A DNA stretch of 64,000 bases. It comes from Thiomonas sp. (GTDB taxonomy: Bacteria > Pseudomonadota > Gammaproteobacteria > Burkholderiales > Burkholderiaceae). This document shows, one piece after another, positions 46,804-54,906 of this stretch (the first letter of the stretch is position 1; each line of letters begins with the position of its first letter). The DNA lies in assembly GCA_027443745.1 (NCBI GenBank), contig DAIAZB010000395.1, positions 3,989 to 67,988 on the forward strand, read 5' to 3'. The notes under the pieces are model-generated. The model made no database searches and was not told the DNA's origin. It saw only the letters and a list, made by a program, of their open reading frames with translations. The position numbers and the translations under genes are program-made.

Positions 46804-47947
46804 GGATGCCCGAAAGGCCGGCCTGATCAGCGCAGCGGCATTATCGGGGAGCGCCTGGCTATGGGGTGGCGCCAGCCTCGCCGGCCCGGCGTTGTCGATC
46901 ACCCTGCTGCTGTGGATCGCGATAGGGCAGTCGGTAACAGAGCGTCATCTGGTCGCAGCGGCCTACTACCTGAGCGGCAGTTGGCCGATCGTCGGGGCCG
47001 TGCTCGGTTACTGGGGTCCCCACCACATTGCCGCCGCGGTCGGCGCCTGGTTCGGGACATCGCTCCTGCTCGCCTCTCCGTGGGGGATTCCACCGCGTCG
47101 GGGAGGACTGCTCGCCGCACTGGTGTCGACGGCGGTTCCGCCGCTGGGCGTGATCGGGTGGTTGTCGCCCCTGACCGCCGCCGGCACCCTGTTCCCGGCA
47201 ACGGGATGGCTCGGCATCATCTGCCTGATGATGATGACCGTGGCCCTTCCGGGCGCATTGCACGGCAACACTGCGGCGAGATGGCTGCTGGCGAGTTTGA
47301 TTGGCCTCGCGCTGGGTGCCAACAGCGCAGCCCGTCTGGCACCCGAGCCGCACTTGCCGTCTGGGTGGGTCGGAGTGCAGACTTGGATCAAACCGGGCGA
47401 CGGCAATGTGCTCGCCTCGATCCAGAACAATCAGGCAGTGATCAGCGCAGGCATCGAGCAAGGACTCGGCGCACGAGTGGTGGTGTTCCCGGAGGCCATC
47501 GTGCCGAACTGGTACGACGGCACACGTGCCCAGCTCAGCGCAGCCGTGCCACTGGGGCAGACATGGCTGCTCGGCGTGCAGGTCGAAAAACGCGATGCCA
47601 TTGTTCTTGCGAAAGCAAGCAACAGCAAGATGGACCCGCTCGTCGCAGCCGCTGGGTTACTGCTTGGTGGCGACTGGCAACCGTGGAGCTCCCGCTCACT
47701 GCGTCCTGCCTGGTGGCAACCGGTGTTTGAGGTCGATGGCCAGCGCGTGTGGGCCGCCGTCTGCGTCGAGCAAGTGCTGCCCTGGACATGGCTCGAGGCG
47801 ATGGCACAGCGGCCTGATGTGATCCTGGCGCAGACAAATGCTTGGTGGGCTGGCCAGGACCGGGAAGCGCCGGAGATTCAAGAAGCCAGTACCAACGCAT
47901 GGGCCCGGCTCATGAGCCAGCCGGTCCTATCGGCTGTGAACTGGTAA
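46793..47947 (+). CDS. traB: TraB-like nitrilase-fold transfer protein, 3' end probably cut
   Basis: The 384-residue protein has a membrane N-terminus of several segments and a C-terminal nitrilase/Lnt-like domain (VVVFPEAIVPNWYDGTRAQL and AVCVEQVLPWTW, giving Glu and Cys). IncP TraB acts in transfer, but its reaction is unclear. The protein stops right after RLMSQPVLSAVNW, where related proteins run on for a short tail; the next DNA belongs to the integron cassette block. The truncation is inferred. Confidence 0.8.
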   Translation: MRAEDARKAGLISAAALSGSAWLWGGASLAGPALSITLLLWIAIGQSVTERHLVAAAYYLSGSWPIVGAVLGYWGPHHIAAAVGAWFGTSLLLASPWGIPPRRGGLLAALVSTAVPPLGVIGWLSPLTAAGTLFPATGWLGIICLMMMTVALPGALHGNTAARWLLASLIGLALGANSAARLAPEPHLPSGWVGVQTWIKPGDGNVLASIQNNQAVISAGIEQGLGARVVVFPEAIVPNWYDGTRAQLSAAVPLGQTWLLGVQVEKRDAIVLAKASNSKMDPLVAAAGLLLGGDWQPWSSRSLRPAWWQPVFEVDGQRVWAAVCVEQVLPWTWLEAMAQRPDVILAQTNAWWAGQDREAPEIQEASTNAWARLMSQPVLSAVNW

Positions 47948-48090
47948 TTGGCGGCTAAGTTCATGTCGACGTTGCGCGGGCCGATCCGCTCGAAGGGAGA
48001 CAGGTCCTCGGCCTGAACGGACGCTCGCCGGATTCGACCTAGTGGCCGGTCCCGACCCGTTGCCGCCGTTGCGCTTCGAGGAAAGCTGTC

Positions 48091-48159
48091 GTTCAACGCT
48101 TGAATTCACCGACCTTGCGCGGCTTTATGCGCAAGGTCCGGTGGAATGATGAGTTAGCC
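48091..48159 (-). repeat. attC recombination site A
   Basis: On the minus strand the outer cores read GGCTAAC (48159-48153) and GTTGAAC (48097-48091), fitting attC R'' and R' boxes. Inside is a strong imperfect hairpin (ACCTTGCGC paired with GCGCAAGGT) with central loop, the folded-site shape used by integron integrases. The stop TAA of the upstream cassette gene lies in the R'' core, as in typical cassettes. No integrase is visible. Confidence 0.75.
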
Positions 48160-48393
48160 AGCTTTCCCTGAGCCCCCGCAACAACCACAGGGCGCACCCG
48201 ATGGGAGGGCGGAGATTGTATTGGCACGTGCCTCAAGCGAAAGGCTCTCTGTTACCAGACCTCGCCGGGTACGCTCGATTGTGACGGTGATAATTTCATC
48301 CGCGTTTCCCGCCACAGAGAAGGACTTCTTGAATCTTTGGTCGCCACTCTTTGCAAACTCACGAACAGTTTGGACTACGGTTTTTTCATTCAT
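48154..48393 (-). CDS. Hypothetical integron-cassette protein
   Basis: The 79-residue protein starts at ATG 48393 behind AGGAAA and ends on the TAA inside attC site A. It is basic and soluble, with a cysteine-rich tail (APCGCCGGSGKAG). I do not recognise it. It is the second gene of the same cassette as 48409-48861, 15 bp downstream, and may be cotranslated. AT-richer codons than the tra genes point to foreign origin. Confidence 0.65.
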   Translation of the reverse strand: MNEKTVVQTVREFAKSGDQRFKKSFSVAGNADEIITVTIERTRRGLVTESLSLEARANTISALPSGAPCGCCGGSGKAG

Positions 48394-48408
48394 ATGATTT
48401 CCTATTTG

Positions 48409-48861
48409 TTAAGCACGTTGAACACGATCCTGCGACAGCCTTTCATTCTCAAGAGAGTTGTAAAACTCAGTGGCAGCCTTGTTTTGTTTGAGCAACCCCT
48501 CACCATCAACTGAAAGGCTAGGAAGTGAGCGGCATCTCTTGACATCGTCGTAGTGCATGATGAATTGATCTTTGAATGTTCGTCGTATAATTTTTTCATC
48601 AATAATTCCTCCCTCGCAGCAAAGAGCCACTAACTCAAGCGTATTTACGACCTTGATTACATCCGGAGTAATTGGTTTGTTTGAGTCAATTTTGCTTAAC
48701 GTTGCCATGTAGTCCCACAAAGGAAGGAGTAGTTGCCGTTGAGAAAGCAATTTCTGGTTTTGGTGCACTTTGTAGGCAACGATAATCGCTATTGTCGTAG
48801 CAACGCCAGATAAAACAGCCCCCGCGGCCGCTGAAATTGCAGTGATCAAATTGACATCCAT
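48409..48861 (-). CDS. Small membrane protein, DUF4760-like, in an integron cassette
   Basis: The 150-residue protein has one N-terminal membrane segment (SAAAGAVLSGVATTIAIIVA) and a soluble helical C-terminus (VVNTLELVALCCEGGIIDEK) that resembles DUF4760 proteins; that match is tentative. Start ATG 48861 has AAGGAA upstream. It is the first gene of cassette two, directly after the R' core of attC site B. Function unknown; small membrane proteins of this kind often serve in defence or signalling modules. Confidence 0.65.
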   Translation of the reverse strand: MDVNLITAISAAAGAVLSGVATTIAIIVAYKVHQNQKLLSQRQLLLPLWDYMATLSKIDSNKPITPDVIKVVNTLELVALCCEGGIIDEKIIRRTFKDQFIMHYDDVKRCRSLPSLSVDGEGLLKQNKAATEFYNSLENERLSQDRVQRA

Positions 48862-48877
48862 AGGCGATTCCTTTGCT

Positions 48878-48938
48878 GGTCAACGCTCAGCTTGAGCGGC
48901 GCGGCGAATGCCGCATCCGCTTGAAGCGCTAGTTATAA
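48878..48938 (-). repeat. attC recombination site B
   Basis: On the minus strand the cores are TTATAAC (48938-48932) and GTTGACC (48884-48878). Between them a palindromic arm (GCTTCAAGCGGATGCGGC with GCCGCGCCGCTCAAGC) forms the folded attC shape. The stop TAA of the upstream cassette gene overlaps the first core. With site A it defines a complete cassette at about 48091-48884. Confidence 0.72.
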
Positions 48939-49277
48939 ATCATACGTGTCCATCGACTGATCAATTGCGGACATGGAAATTATCGTGTCGTTGCCGTACA
49001 CACTGCGCATTTTCCCGGCAATGAACTCCTCTTCGCCGCCGGAGCTTGCAGCACGCGTGCATGACGCTCTATGAAGCTTCTGAAGCTCCTCTTTGAACGT
49101 TGCCAGCCTGATCGAAGGAATCGCTTGAGCCCGTCGCCCGGATGGCCACGACAATTCATAGAAGTCCAGCCCGTAATTAAGCATATTTGAATCAAGCGGG
49201 TAACTGATGCAAATGAGGTACGTATTACCTGCCGATGTGGCGATCTTGACGCGATATGCCTTATTATTTGGGTCCAC
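48933..49277 (-). CDS. Hypothetical integron-cassette protein
   Basis: The 114-residue soluble protein starts at GTG 49277, chosen because AGGAGA lies eight bases upstream. It ends on the TAA within attC site B. Parts such as NTYLICISYPLDSNMLNYGL look globular; no family is recognised. Codon use is AT-rich compared with the tra genes. It belongs to the outermost visible cassette; its own upstream border is not clear. Confidence 0.6.
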   Translation of the reverse strand: MDPNNKAYRVKIATSAGNTYLICISYPLDSNMLNYGLDFYELSWPSGRRAQAIPSIRLATFKEELQKLHRASCTRAASSGGEEEFIAGKMRSVYGNDTIISMSAIDQSMDTYDL

Positions 49278-49841
49278 TGCGCTCTCCTGATAATTTCTAG
49301 CGTAATTTGTCCAGCAGATCATTCTGAATAATCGGGACGGTGCGGAATATTCTGGTCACGCGAGTCCTCAGAAAGCGCAAGTGCATCATGGGCTTGCTGG
49401 CTTGTGCCTCGTCTGAATGCCAAGATAAAAAACCATAAAACCCGGTGCCCCTTCTTGTCACGCCACAAGCCCCGGCATCAAGAGTAGGTACGCAACCCGT
49501 ACCCGAGCCATGGCTTTCGGATTGAAGGCTCCGCGTCGATCGTTGCCTAGATTGTGAACCAGAATGCCTGTGTTTGGTGTGAGCGATTCGGAGGCTGAGG
49601 TCGGAAGCCTCCACCAGGTCGAAGGTGCCGGTTCGACGGCGCTGAAAGCGGCAGATCGCTAGGCCGACGGTGTCGGCGACTGCGGACCACACCATTGCCG
49701 TCGCAGCCACAGGCCGCGGCCGGTGCCCGCTTTGGCCGAGGACCAGTCCTCCGGGGTCTTGGGTGGGAATCAGGCTTGCCTCCCGACCACCGACAGAGGG
49801 ACGAGAGTCCGAGCAGCGGGCCCACCGAACTGAGTCCCAGC
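49278..49841. other. Stretch without a recognised gene
   Basis: These 564 bases separate the cassettes from the transglycosylase gene. Long frames on the minus strand (for example 49297-49848) are arginine- and serine-rich with no family match or start signal and look like GC-driven noise. I see no attI, attC or integrase remnant. Confidence 0.5.
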
Positions 49842-50417
49842 ATGGCACCGACCTCGCCGATCCTGATGCTCGAGCAGTGCGCGCCCGCCATCGCTCAAGT
49901 CACGATGGCCGCCATCGTGCAACAAGAGAGCGCTGGCAACCCGCTGGCCTTGCATGACAACACGACCGGTCGGGGCTACCGCCCGGCAAGCGTGGCGGGC
50001 GCGGCCCGAATTGCGCGTGAGCTCATTGCGCAGGGTCACTCGGTGGACGTCGGCCTGGCGCAGATCAACAGCAGGAATCTGTCCAGGCTGGGGCTCGACG
50101 TGGATCAAGCGCTCGATCCTTGCGAGAACCTCCATGCGGCTCAGACCGTGCTTCTGGACAGCTGGGGCCGAGCCGGCACGCTCATGGGCATGCTATCCGC
50201 GTACAACACCGGGCAGGTGGCGAGCACCAGGGGCGCGGACTACGGCGCCGGCGTTTTCGCGCAGGCCGGGACCATCGTGCCGTCGATTCCCGATGGACGG
50301 ATGGCTCGCTGGGCGCTGGCCTCGTCCTCTCTGCCTCCGGTGCAACCCACCATCACCTGGGCCCCACAGGCCAGCCCCCTCGCACCGAAATCGGGAGATC
50401 TGCACCCGCGGTCGTGA
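49842..50417 (+). CDS. VirB1/TrbN-type lytic transglycosylase
   Basis: The 191-residue protein belongs to the SLT-like family that opens the peptidoglycan for the conjugation channel. Motifs include IVQQESAGNPLALHDN (catalytic Glu), VGLAQINSRN and LSAYNTGQ. I place the start at ATG 49842. A classical signal peptide is not obvious. It is one of only two T4SS-type genes in the window with trbB. Confidence 0.82.
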   Translation: MAPTSPILMLEQCAPAIAQVTMAAIVQQESAGNPLALHDNTTGRGYRPASVAGAARIARELIAQGHSVDVGLAQINSRNLSRLGLDVDQALDPCENLHAAQTVLLDSWGRAGTLMGMLSAYNTGQVASTRGADYGAGVFAQAGTIVPSIPDGRMARWALASSSLPPVQPTITWAPQASPLAPKSGDLHPRS

Positions 50418-50457
50418 GGTCCGTTCACCAAGCGACACGCGCGCGACGACGCGTCGC

Positions 50458-51369
50458 TCAATGCATGTCGCTCGGTCCTGACGGCTTGCCGGAGAACTCC
50501 ATCGGATCCCGCTCGAGCTCGCTGATCGCCTCGTCCAGCGCCTCCTGGTCGGAGGCGAAGTGATCGTCCCAGACATAGGACGCGCCCTGACGGTCGACCA
50601 CTTCGAGGATCCAAGCATCCTCGCCATCGCCGTAGATCTCCACCGCGACGGTAATCCCCTGCCGCGTGATGCGCTGACTCAACGGCGATTTCACGAAGGG
50701 CGGCTCGTCCTCCATCGACGTGGGGCGCCTCCTCGCAGGGCTCATGGACATCGCCTCGAGATGCCCCGCCCTCGCCCGCTTGCACGACTGGATGATCTTG
50801 TTGATCAGGTCATCGGCGATGCGCGTCATCTCCTGGGTGTTGCGGGCAAACTCGGCCAGTGCCTGGGGCGAGGCAGGCTTGGCGTCATCGATCGGCATGG
50901 CGGCGGCAGCGTCGAACATCTGCCGGACTTCCTCCAGGCGCGTGAGCGCCCGGTGCGCCTTCTCCGGGAAGTTCAACTGTTCGGCACCGCCAAACAGGCC
51001 GTCCATGAATCCGTCAAGTTCCTGGGCCCGCATCGCTGCCAGCGCGGCCAGGCCTGCGCGCGTGGCCGCAACCAACTCACGGGTGAGCCGGAATGGCTCG
51101 CGACTGTCCTGGTGCCGTGCCAGCCGATTCCATAGCCCGGACATGAGCGTGTTGACCAGGACCTCGACGTCGTCAACGGAGTCAAACTGCGGCAGCTCGC
51201 CGTTCCAAAGAGCTGCAACCACGCCCATCGGCGAAACGTCGATCGCCGGCGACGCGATCGCGCCCATGAACAGCGTCCTGGCCGCGACAAAGGGCGTCGG
51301 GCAATGGTGTCGGTCGAGCAGAGCCCGAACGGACTGCTCGCTGACGTCGGAAGTGCGTGGGATTTTCAT
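50458..51369 (-). CDS. UPF0149-like protein of an ICE
   Basis: The 303-residue protein has an N-terminal UPF0149/YecA-like portion (ALLDRHHCPTPFVAARTLFM, GVVAALWNGELPQFDSVDDV), a helical middle and a C-terminal compact domain (VAVEIYGDGEDAWILEVVD). The family link is tentative. The start at ATG 51369 was set by the N-terminal match; the gene is followed by a convergent stretch. It lies in the same direction as the ParB group. Confidence 0.6.
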   Translation of the reverse strand: MKIPRTSDVSEQSVRALLDRHHCPTPFVAARTLFMGAIASPAIDVSPMGVVAALWNGELPQFDSVDDVEVLVNTLMSGLWNRLARHQDSREPFRLTRELVAATRAGLAALAAMRAQELDGFMDGLFGGAEQLNFPEKAHRALTRLEEVRQMFDAAAAMPIDDAKPASPQALAEFARNTQEMTRIADDLINKIIQSCKRARAGHLEAMSMSPARRRPTSMEDEPPFVKSPLSQRITRQGITVAVEIYGDGEDAWILEVVDRQGASYVWDDHFASDQEALDEAISELERDPMEFSGKPSGPSDMH

Positions 51370-51412
51370 CGGAGCAGCAGGAAACCGAATCGGTCGTAGC
51401 GCGCGTGGCGGT

Positions 51413-51970
51413 TCATGAACAAGGATTATCCGTCTGCGCCGCCAGCCTTTGCTTGCGCAGCGCCCTCCATCGCTGCCGCATGCGTCCACTGTCACTTCCG
51501 CACAGGCGCGTGGCTTCGCGCTCCGAGACGGCGCCCACGCAGATCAATGCGACCACGGACGGCAGGTGGCGCATCGCCTCGCTCTCCTGCCGGTCGCCTT
51601 CCAGGCGGACGGCCTCCATGACACGCCGCTGCTCCACCTCGATGAGCTCATCCTCGACAGACAAGCTGTGCAGAGCGGACGGAACGGGGCGGCGACCGCC
51701 CTCGTCCGCTTCTTCCTCGTCCTGCAAGGAAACCTCGCGGCCGCGCCACCGCTCAACCATCCCCCACATGCGGCCCAACACATAAGTCCGCGGGTCTCCG
51801 AGCAGTGGGTCGTATTTGTCCACGCCGGCGGCGCGCTCCAGGCACATGGTGTAGAGACTCTGGCACGCGTCCTCGAGAGTCAGCGTGCTGACCGCTGCGA
51901 ATCGACACGCCTCTGCCTCGACGCTGCGATACAGCAGCTCAGCCCGCTCCAAGACCTCGGTGTCATCCAT
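51413..51970 (-). CDS. Sigma-70-like or related regulatory protein
   Basis: The 185-residue protein has two parts that resemble region 2 and region 4 of sigma factors: CQSLYTMCLERAAGVDKYDP and LGRMWGMVERW near the start, and a C-terminal helix-turn-helix-like ICVGAVSEREATRLCGSDSG followed by basic residues. The similarity is weak. The start ATG 51970 overlaps the ParB stop by eight bases, so they are coupled. It could direct transcription of element genes; unproven. Confidence 0.5.
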   Translation of the reverse strand: MDDTEVLERAELLYRSVEAEACRFAAVSTLTLEDACQSLYTMCLERAAGVDKYDPLLGDPRTYVLGRMWGMVERWRGREVSLQDEEEADEGGRRPVPSALHSLSVEDELIEVEQRRVMEAVRLEGDRQESEAMRHLPSVVALICVGAVSEREATRLCGSDSGRMRQRWRALRKQRLAAQTDNPCS

Positions 51971-52922
51971 GGTGAGCCTCCAGGAGGGCGCGCACGCGCG
52001 CCAGCAGCGCGTGTTGCAGGTCGGCCTCGAACTCATGCAGCGCCTCCCCAGCATATCCGTGGGGGTTGCTCCGTGCCATGCAGCGATCCAGCGTCGCGGC
52101 GTGGTCAGGGGCGAGGAGCCGGCACAGCTCTTCAGGGATCCGCAAGGAAAAGAAGGCTCCTGCGGATCCCCCCGGGGCCTGCGATGTTGAGGAGTCTCTG
52201 GAAATCATCGCCGACAATCCCTGCACGTCGTTCCGTTCCCGCTGCGCCGGCGCGGCGACAACCGGCTTGCGTCTTCTTGCCGCAGGCGCTTGGGCGGCCT
52301 GCTCCTGCGCAAGCGCGCAGCGGTCGCCCGTGATGGGCTCCGTGGATTCGAGCACGATCCTGCGAGCGGCGGCATCGAGTGCGCGGAATCGCTCCCAGGC
52401 ATCGACGCTGTAGAGGCGCCCGGTGTCGATCAGCCCGCGGGCCACCGGATCGCGGGCGATGCGCAGCATCATGCCAGCCCAGGCCTCCTGCTGCCCAAGG
52501 GTGCGGGCGACCGCTGCCGCTGGCATGCCGGCATCGACCAGGCGCAGCACCGTTGTGGCGTATTCGCCCAGGGTCAGCTCGTCACGGTGCATGTTCTCGG
52601 TCGCCTGCAGGACCAGAGTCGCGGCGCCGAGAGGCGGGTGGATCTTGGCCAGCAGGCTGGACCAACCCAGAAGCTTCGCCGCGCGCCAACGGCGCTCCCC
52701 GTACACGATGACCCATTGCGCGCCGGCTTCACACACGCCGATGGGCTGGAGTTGACCCACCACCGCCATGCTCCGGGCCAGGGCGTCGAGTGATGCGGGG
52801 TCAAAGTGCCGCCGCGGCTGATCGACGTCTGGACGCAGGCGGCTCAGCGGAACATCCATGAGGCGCTGACTTTGCAGCGCGTCGGCGTCGAGATCAAAGG
52901 GTTGGGTGTGCGAACTGGACAT
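51963..52922 (-). CDS. parB: ParB-family partition/regulator protein
   Basis: The 319-residue protein has the ParB nuclease-like N-terminus (DVPLSRLRPDVDQPRRHFDP, YGERRWRAAKLLG, ATENMHRDELTLGEY) and a helix-turn-helix (AAVARTLGQQEAWAGMML). ParB on ICEs aids stable maintenance of the excised circle or regulates genes. A dedicated ParA is not adjacent; the TraL ATPase is about 6 kb away. Start ATG 52922. Confidence 0.88.
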   Translation of the reverse strand: MSSSHTQPFDLDADALQSQRLMDVPLSRLRPDVDQPRRHFDPASLDALARSMAVVGQLQPIGVCEAGAQWVIVYGERRWRAAKLLGWSSLLAKIHPPLGAATLVLQATENMHRDELTLGEYATTVLRLVDAGMPAAAVARTLGQQEAWAGMMLRIARDPVARGLIDTGRLYSVDAWERFRALDAAARRIVLESTEPITGDRCALAQEQAAQAPAARRRKPVVAAPAQRERNDVQGLSAMISRDSSTSQAPGGSAGAFFSLRIPEELCRLLAPDHAATLDRCMARSNPHGYAGEALHEFEADLQHALLARVRALLEAHHG

Positions 52923-52957
52923 GGACGAATTCCCGTGAAGTGCAATTGATCAAGGCG

Positions 52958-54136
52958 TCAACCGCCCGCGGCGCGAGGTGGCGTGACGCGCAACTTCTGC
53001 GCAAGACTCTCCAGGGCGGCTTGCACCGCCTCGCTCGGACGAGCCGGCGGCGCTCCGGATCTGAACTCGGGCGGGCAAACAGGAGCCGCACGCTGTCCGG
53101 CTCGCTTCTGCGTGGCCATCCATTCGGCGCGCAGCTTCTGGACGTCACCCAGCAGGGTGCCGACGTCATGCCCCTTGCGCACGTACCAGTCGTGGTTGCT
53201 GCGGACGTAGTGGGTCGCAACGTCAGGCGCCTGCACACCCAGACGGCGAACCAACTCGGCAACCTGATGACGCGCCCGGCTGTCACGCAGCGGCGGAGCG
53301 TCGTAGCGACTCTGGTAGGCGGCGCCGTACTGCGCCCACACCGCGTCACACAGTTGCTGCTCATCTGGCGTGAGGCGCAGCTTGCCGGCTTTGGGTTGGC
53401 ATATGCCTGAAGAACCGGGGGGCGGCAAAGGCGCGTCAGCGCCTGCAGGAGCGGGCATCGCGGCGAGCACGGGTAGGTGACGCTGTGACGGCGCGGCGAG
53501 CGTCACAGGCTGTGCGCCATCTCCACCTTCTCCTTCCTCTTTTCCTTTGGCAGGGTGCTGGGGAGGAGGCGTCACATGTGACGTGGCATCCGTCACCAAA
53601 GTGGCGTCACCGCGCGTCACGTCCGGCGTCACATGTGCGGCGTCAACAGCCGCCACCGCCGGCGGCGCCGCCGGATCTGGCGCGACCGGTCCGCCCGGCT
53701 CCATCGCCTTGCGCCGCGCGCGCAGCCGGCGCATGCGCTCGGCGCTACTGCTCGCGCGCCGAGTGGGTTGTTCATCGCGCTGCAGGTGCTGAACACGTTC
53801 CCAGGCATCCAGCGCGAGTTCCGCAATCAGTGGGTGGTACATGCGCCCGTCGCTGCAGGTGATCCATCCGCGCAGGGCCACATCTCTGACCTTGCGCCAG
53901 CGCATCAGCGTCAGGCCCCCGGCGAGAAACGCCAGCACGCGATCATCGTCGGGAAGGCTGGCTGCGGGCACCTGGAGCCAGGATTTCGCCCACAGCGCCA
54001 CCGCAGCCTTGAACTCCACCGGGGTGGATAAGGCGAAGAAGTCGGAGTCCATCAGCCGCGTCACGTCGAGTGGCATGAACGGCATGCTGCGCAGGTCGCA
54101 CGCGGGCGGGGTCAGCGGCGCGGTGTCCGGGCGCAT
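52958..54136 (-). CDS. DUF1376 (YdaU-like) replication-type protein
   Basis: The N-terminal 110 residues match DUF1376 (PFMPLDVTRLMDSDFFALST, LPDDDRVLAFLAGGL, GRMYHPLIAELALDAWE), a domain of phage and ICE replication proteins. A long proline/threonine-rich linker follows, then a conserved C-terminal block (LCDAVWAQYGAAYQSRYDAP, NHDWYVRKGHDVGTLL). The product has 392 residues. ATG 54136 overlaps the end of the XRE gene by 25 bp, so the two are coupled; a later ATG at 54085 is possible. Confidence 0.8.
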   Translation of the reverse strand: MRPDTAPLTPPACDLRSMPFMPLDVTRLMDSDFFALSTPVEFKAAVALWAKSWLQVPAASLPDDDRVLAFLAGGLTLMRWRKVRDVALRGWITCSDGRMYHPLIAELALDAWERVQHLQRDEQPTRRASSSAERMRRLRARRKAMEPGGPVAPDPAAPPAVAAVDAAHVTPDVTRGDATLVTDATSHVTPPPQHPAKGKEEGEGGDGAQPVTLAAPSQRHLPVLAAMPAPAGADAPLPPPGSSGICQPKAGKLRLTPDEQQLCDAVWAQYGAAYQSRYDAPPLRDSRARHQVAELVRRLGVQAPDVATHYVRSNHDWYVRKGHDVGTLLGDVQKLRAEWMATQKRAGQRAAPVCPPEFRSGAPPARPSEAVQAALESLAQKLRVTPPRAAGG

Positions 54137-54336
54137 CGGGTAACTTCTTGGGAGGCGGCGCCGAGGCGCTCACAGTGCAGCCGAGCCGGAACAAGCGCGG
54201 CGCTTCCGTTCGGAGCCTTGGTGCGCCCGTGTTTGATGTCGCTCACGGCCGACAGCGATAGGCCGATCCGGCGCGCGATCTGCGTCAGGCTCATGCCCGA
54301 TCGCTCGATGTTGGAGATGCATCTTGCCCAGTCCAT
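54112..54336 (-). CDS. XRE/Cro-like regulator
   Basis: The 74-residue protein is a compact helix-turn-helix (MSLTQIARRIGLSLSAVSDI, KHGRTKAP). ATG 54336 was used; the longer frame starts with TTG 54342. It is divergent from the second XRE gene at 54409, with three ACGG-N4-CCGT operators between. It probably represses one or both promoters, like a phage Cro/CI pair. Confidence 0.82.
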   Translation of the reverse strand: MDWARCISNIERSGMSLTQIARRIGLSLSAVSDIKHGRTKAPNGSAALVPARLHCERLGAASQEVTRCARTPRR

Positions 54337-54347
54337 GCGCAAAGTCT

Positions 54348-54395
54348 ACGGTAAGCCGTATATCCATGCAACGGCATACCGTCACGGTATTCCGT
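54348..54395. promoter_or_regulatory. Three ACGG-N4-CCGT operators
   Basis: The 12-bp dyads ACGGTAAGCCGT (54348-54359), ACGGCATACCGT (54371-54382) and ACGGTATTCCGT (54384-54395) lie between the two divergent XRE genes. The first two are spaced 23 bp start to start, as are the two copies at 56564 and 56587. Binding by one of the XRE products is inference. Confidence 0.8.
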
Positions 54396-54408
54396 AATAA
54401 TTCAGCCC

Positions 54409-54906
54409 ATGACAACGCCCGGCGACATCATCAAGAAGCGCAGGGATGCGCTCGGCCTGACCCAGACGGCTCTATCGAAGCAGGCCAAGGTGCATCTCAA
54501 CACCCTTCGCGACATCGAGGCGAAGGGTGGAGCGAAATCGAGCTTTCTTCCGCAGCTCGCACGCGCGCTCTGCATCGACATCTACGCGCTGGTCAATGGC
54601 GAGCTGTCCACGATCGAAGATCGGCCATCGAACCCTGAATCTGGCGCCGCCAGTCCCAGCGGGAAGCTGGAGGCGGGGCGTGCAATGTCTCTGGTCGACG
54701 AGATCATCGGCCAGATCGCTCCAGTGTTGCAGAGCGCGGCACGCGAGGAGTTCCAGCGCTGGCTCAGCGGCGAGCACACCAGGGAACAGGCCAGCGCCAT
54801 CCTGGACGCTCTGCTCAACGCCTCGAAGTCTCTGCCCGCTTCTCCACCGGGCCTACTCGAGTCGCCACGGGTACCTGCCAAGGCCACGAAAAAGAACGTC
54901 ACATGA
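54409..54906 (+). CDS. XRE-family regulator (HipB-like)
   Basis: The 165-residue protein has an N-terminal helix-turn-helix (IIKKRRDALGLTQTALSKQA, VHLNTLRDIEAKGG) and a longer C-terminal helical part. Its stop overlaps the kinase ATG by four bases (ATGA). As the first gene of a regulator-kinase pair it fits the antitoxin/repressor place of a HipBA-like system. Confidence 0.85.
   Translation: MTTPGDIIKKRRDALGLTQTALSKQAKVHLNTLRDIEAKGGAKSSFLPQLARALCIDIYALVNGELSTIEDRPSNPESGAASPSGKLEAGRAMSLVDEIIGQIAPVLQSAAREEFQRWLSGEHTREQASAILDALLNASKSLPASPPGLLESPRVPAKATKKNVT

Noticed and set aside
48109..48146. Strong hairpin first read as a transcription terminator
   Set aside because: There is no T tract, and the flanking core boxes and the stop codon in the first box make an attC site the better reading.
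48349..48373. An 11-base match to the tRNA-Ser 3' part, considered as a second att site
   Set aside because: The match is short, lies inside a cassette gene and does not include the tRNA end.
49297..49848. A long minus-strand frame before the transglycosylase gene
   Set aside because: The translation is low-complexity, arginine/serine-rich, has no start signal and no family match.
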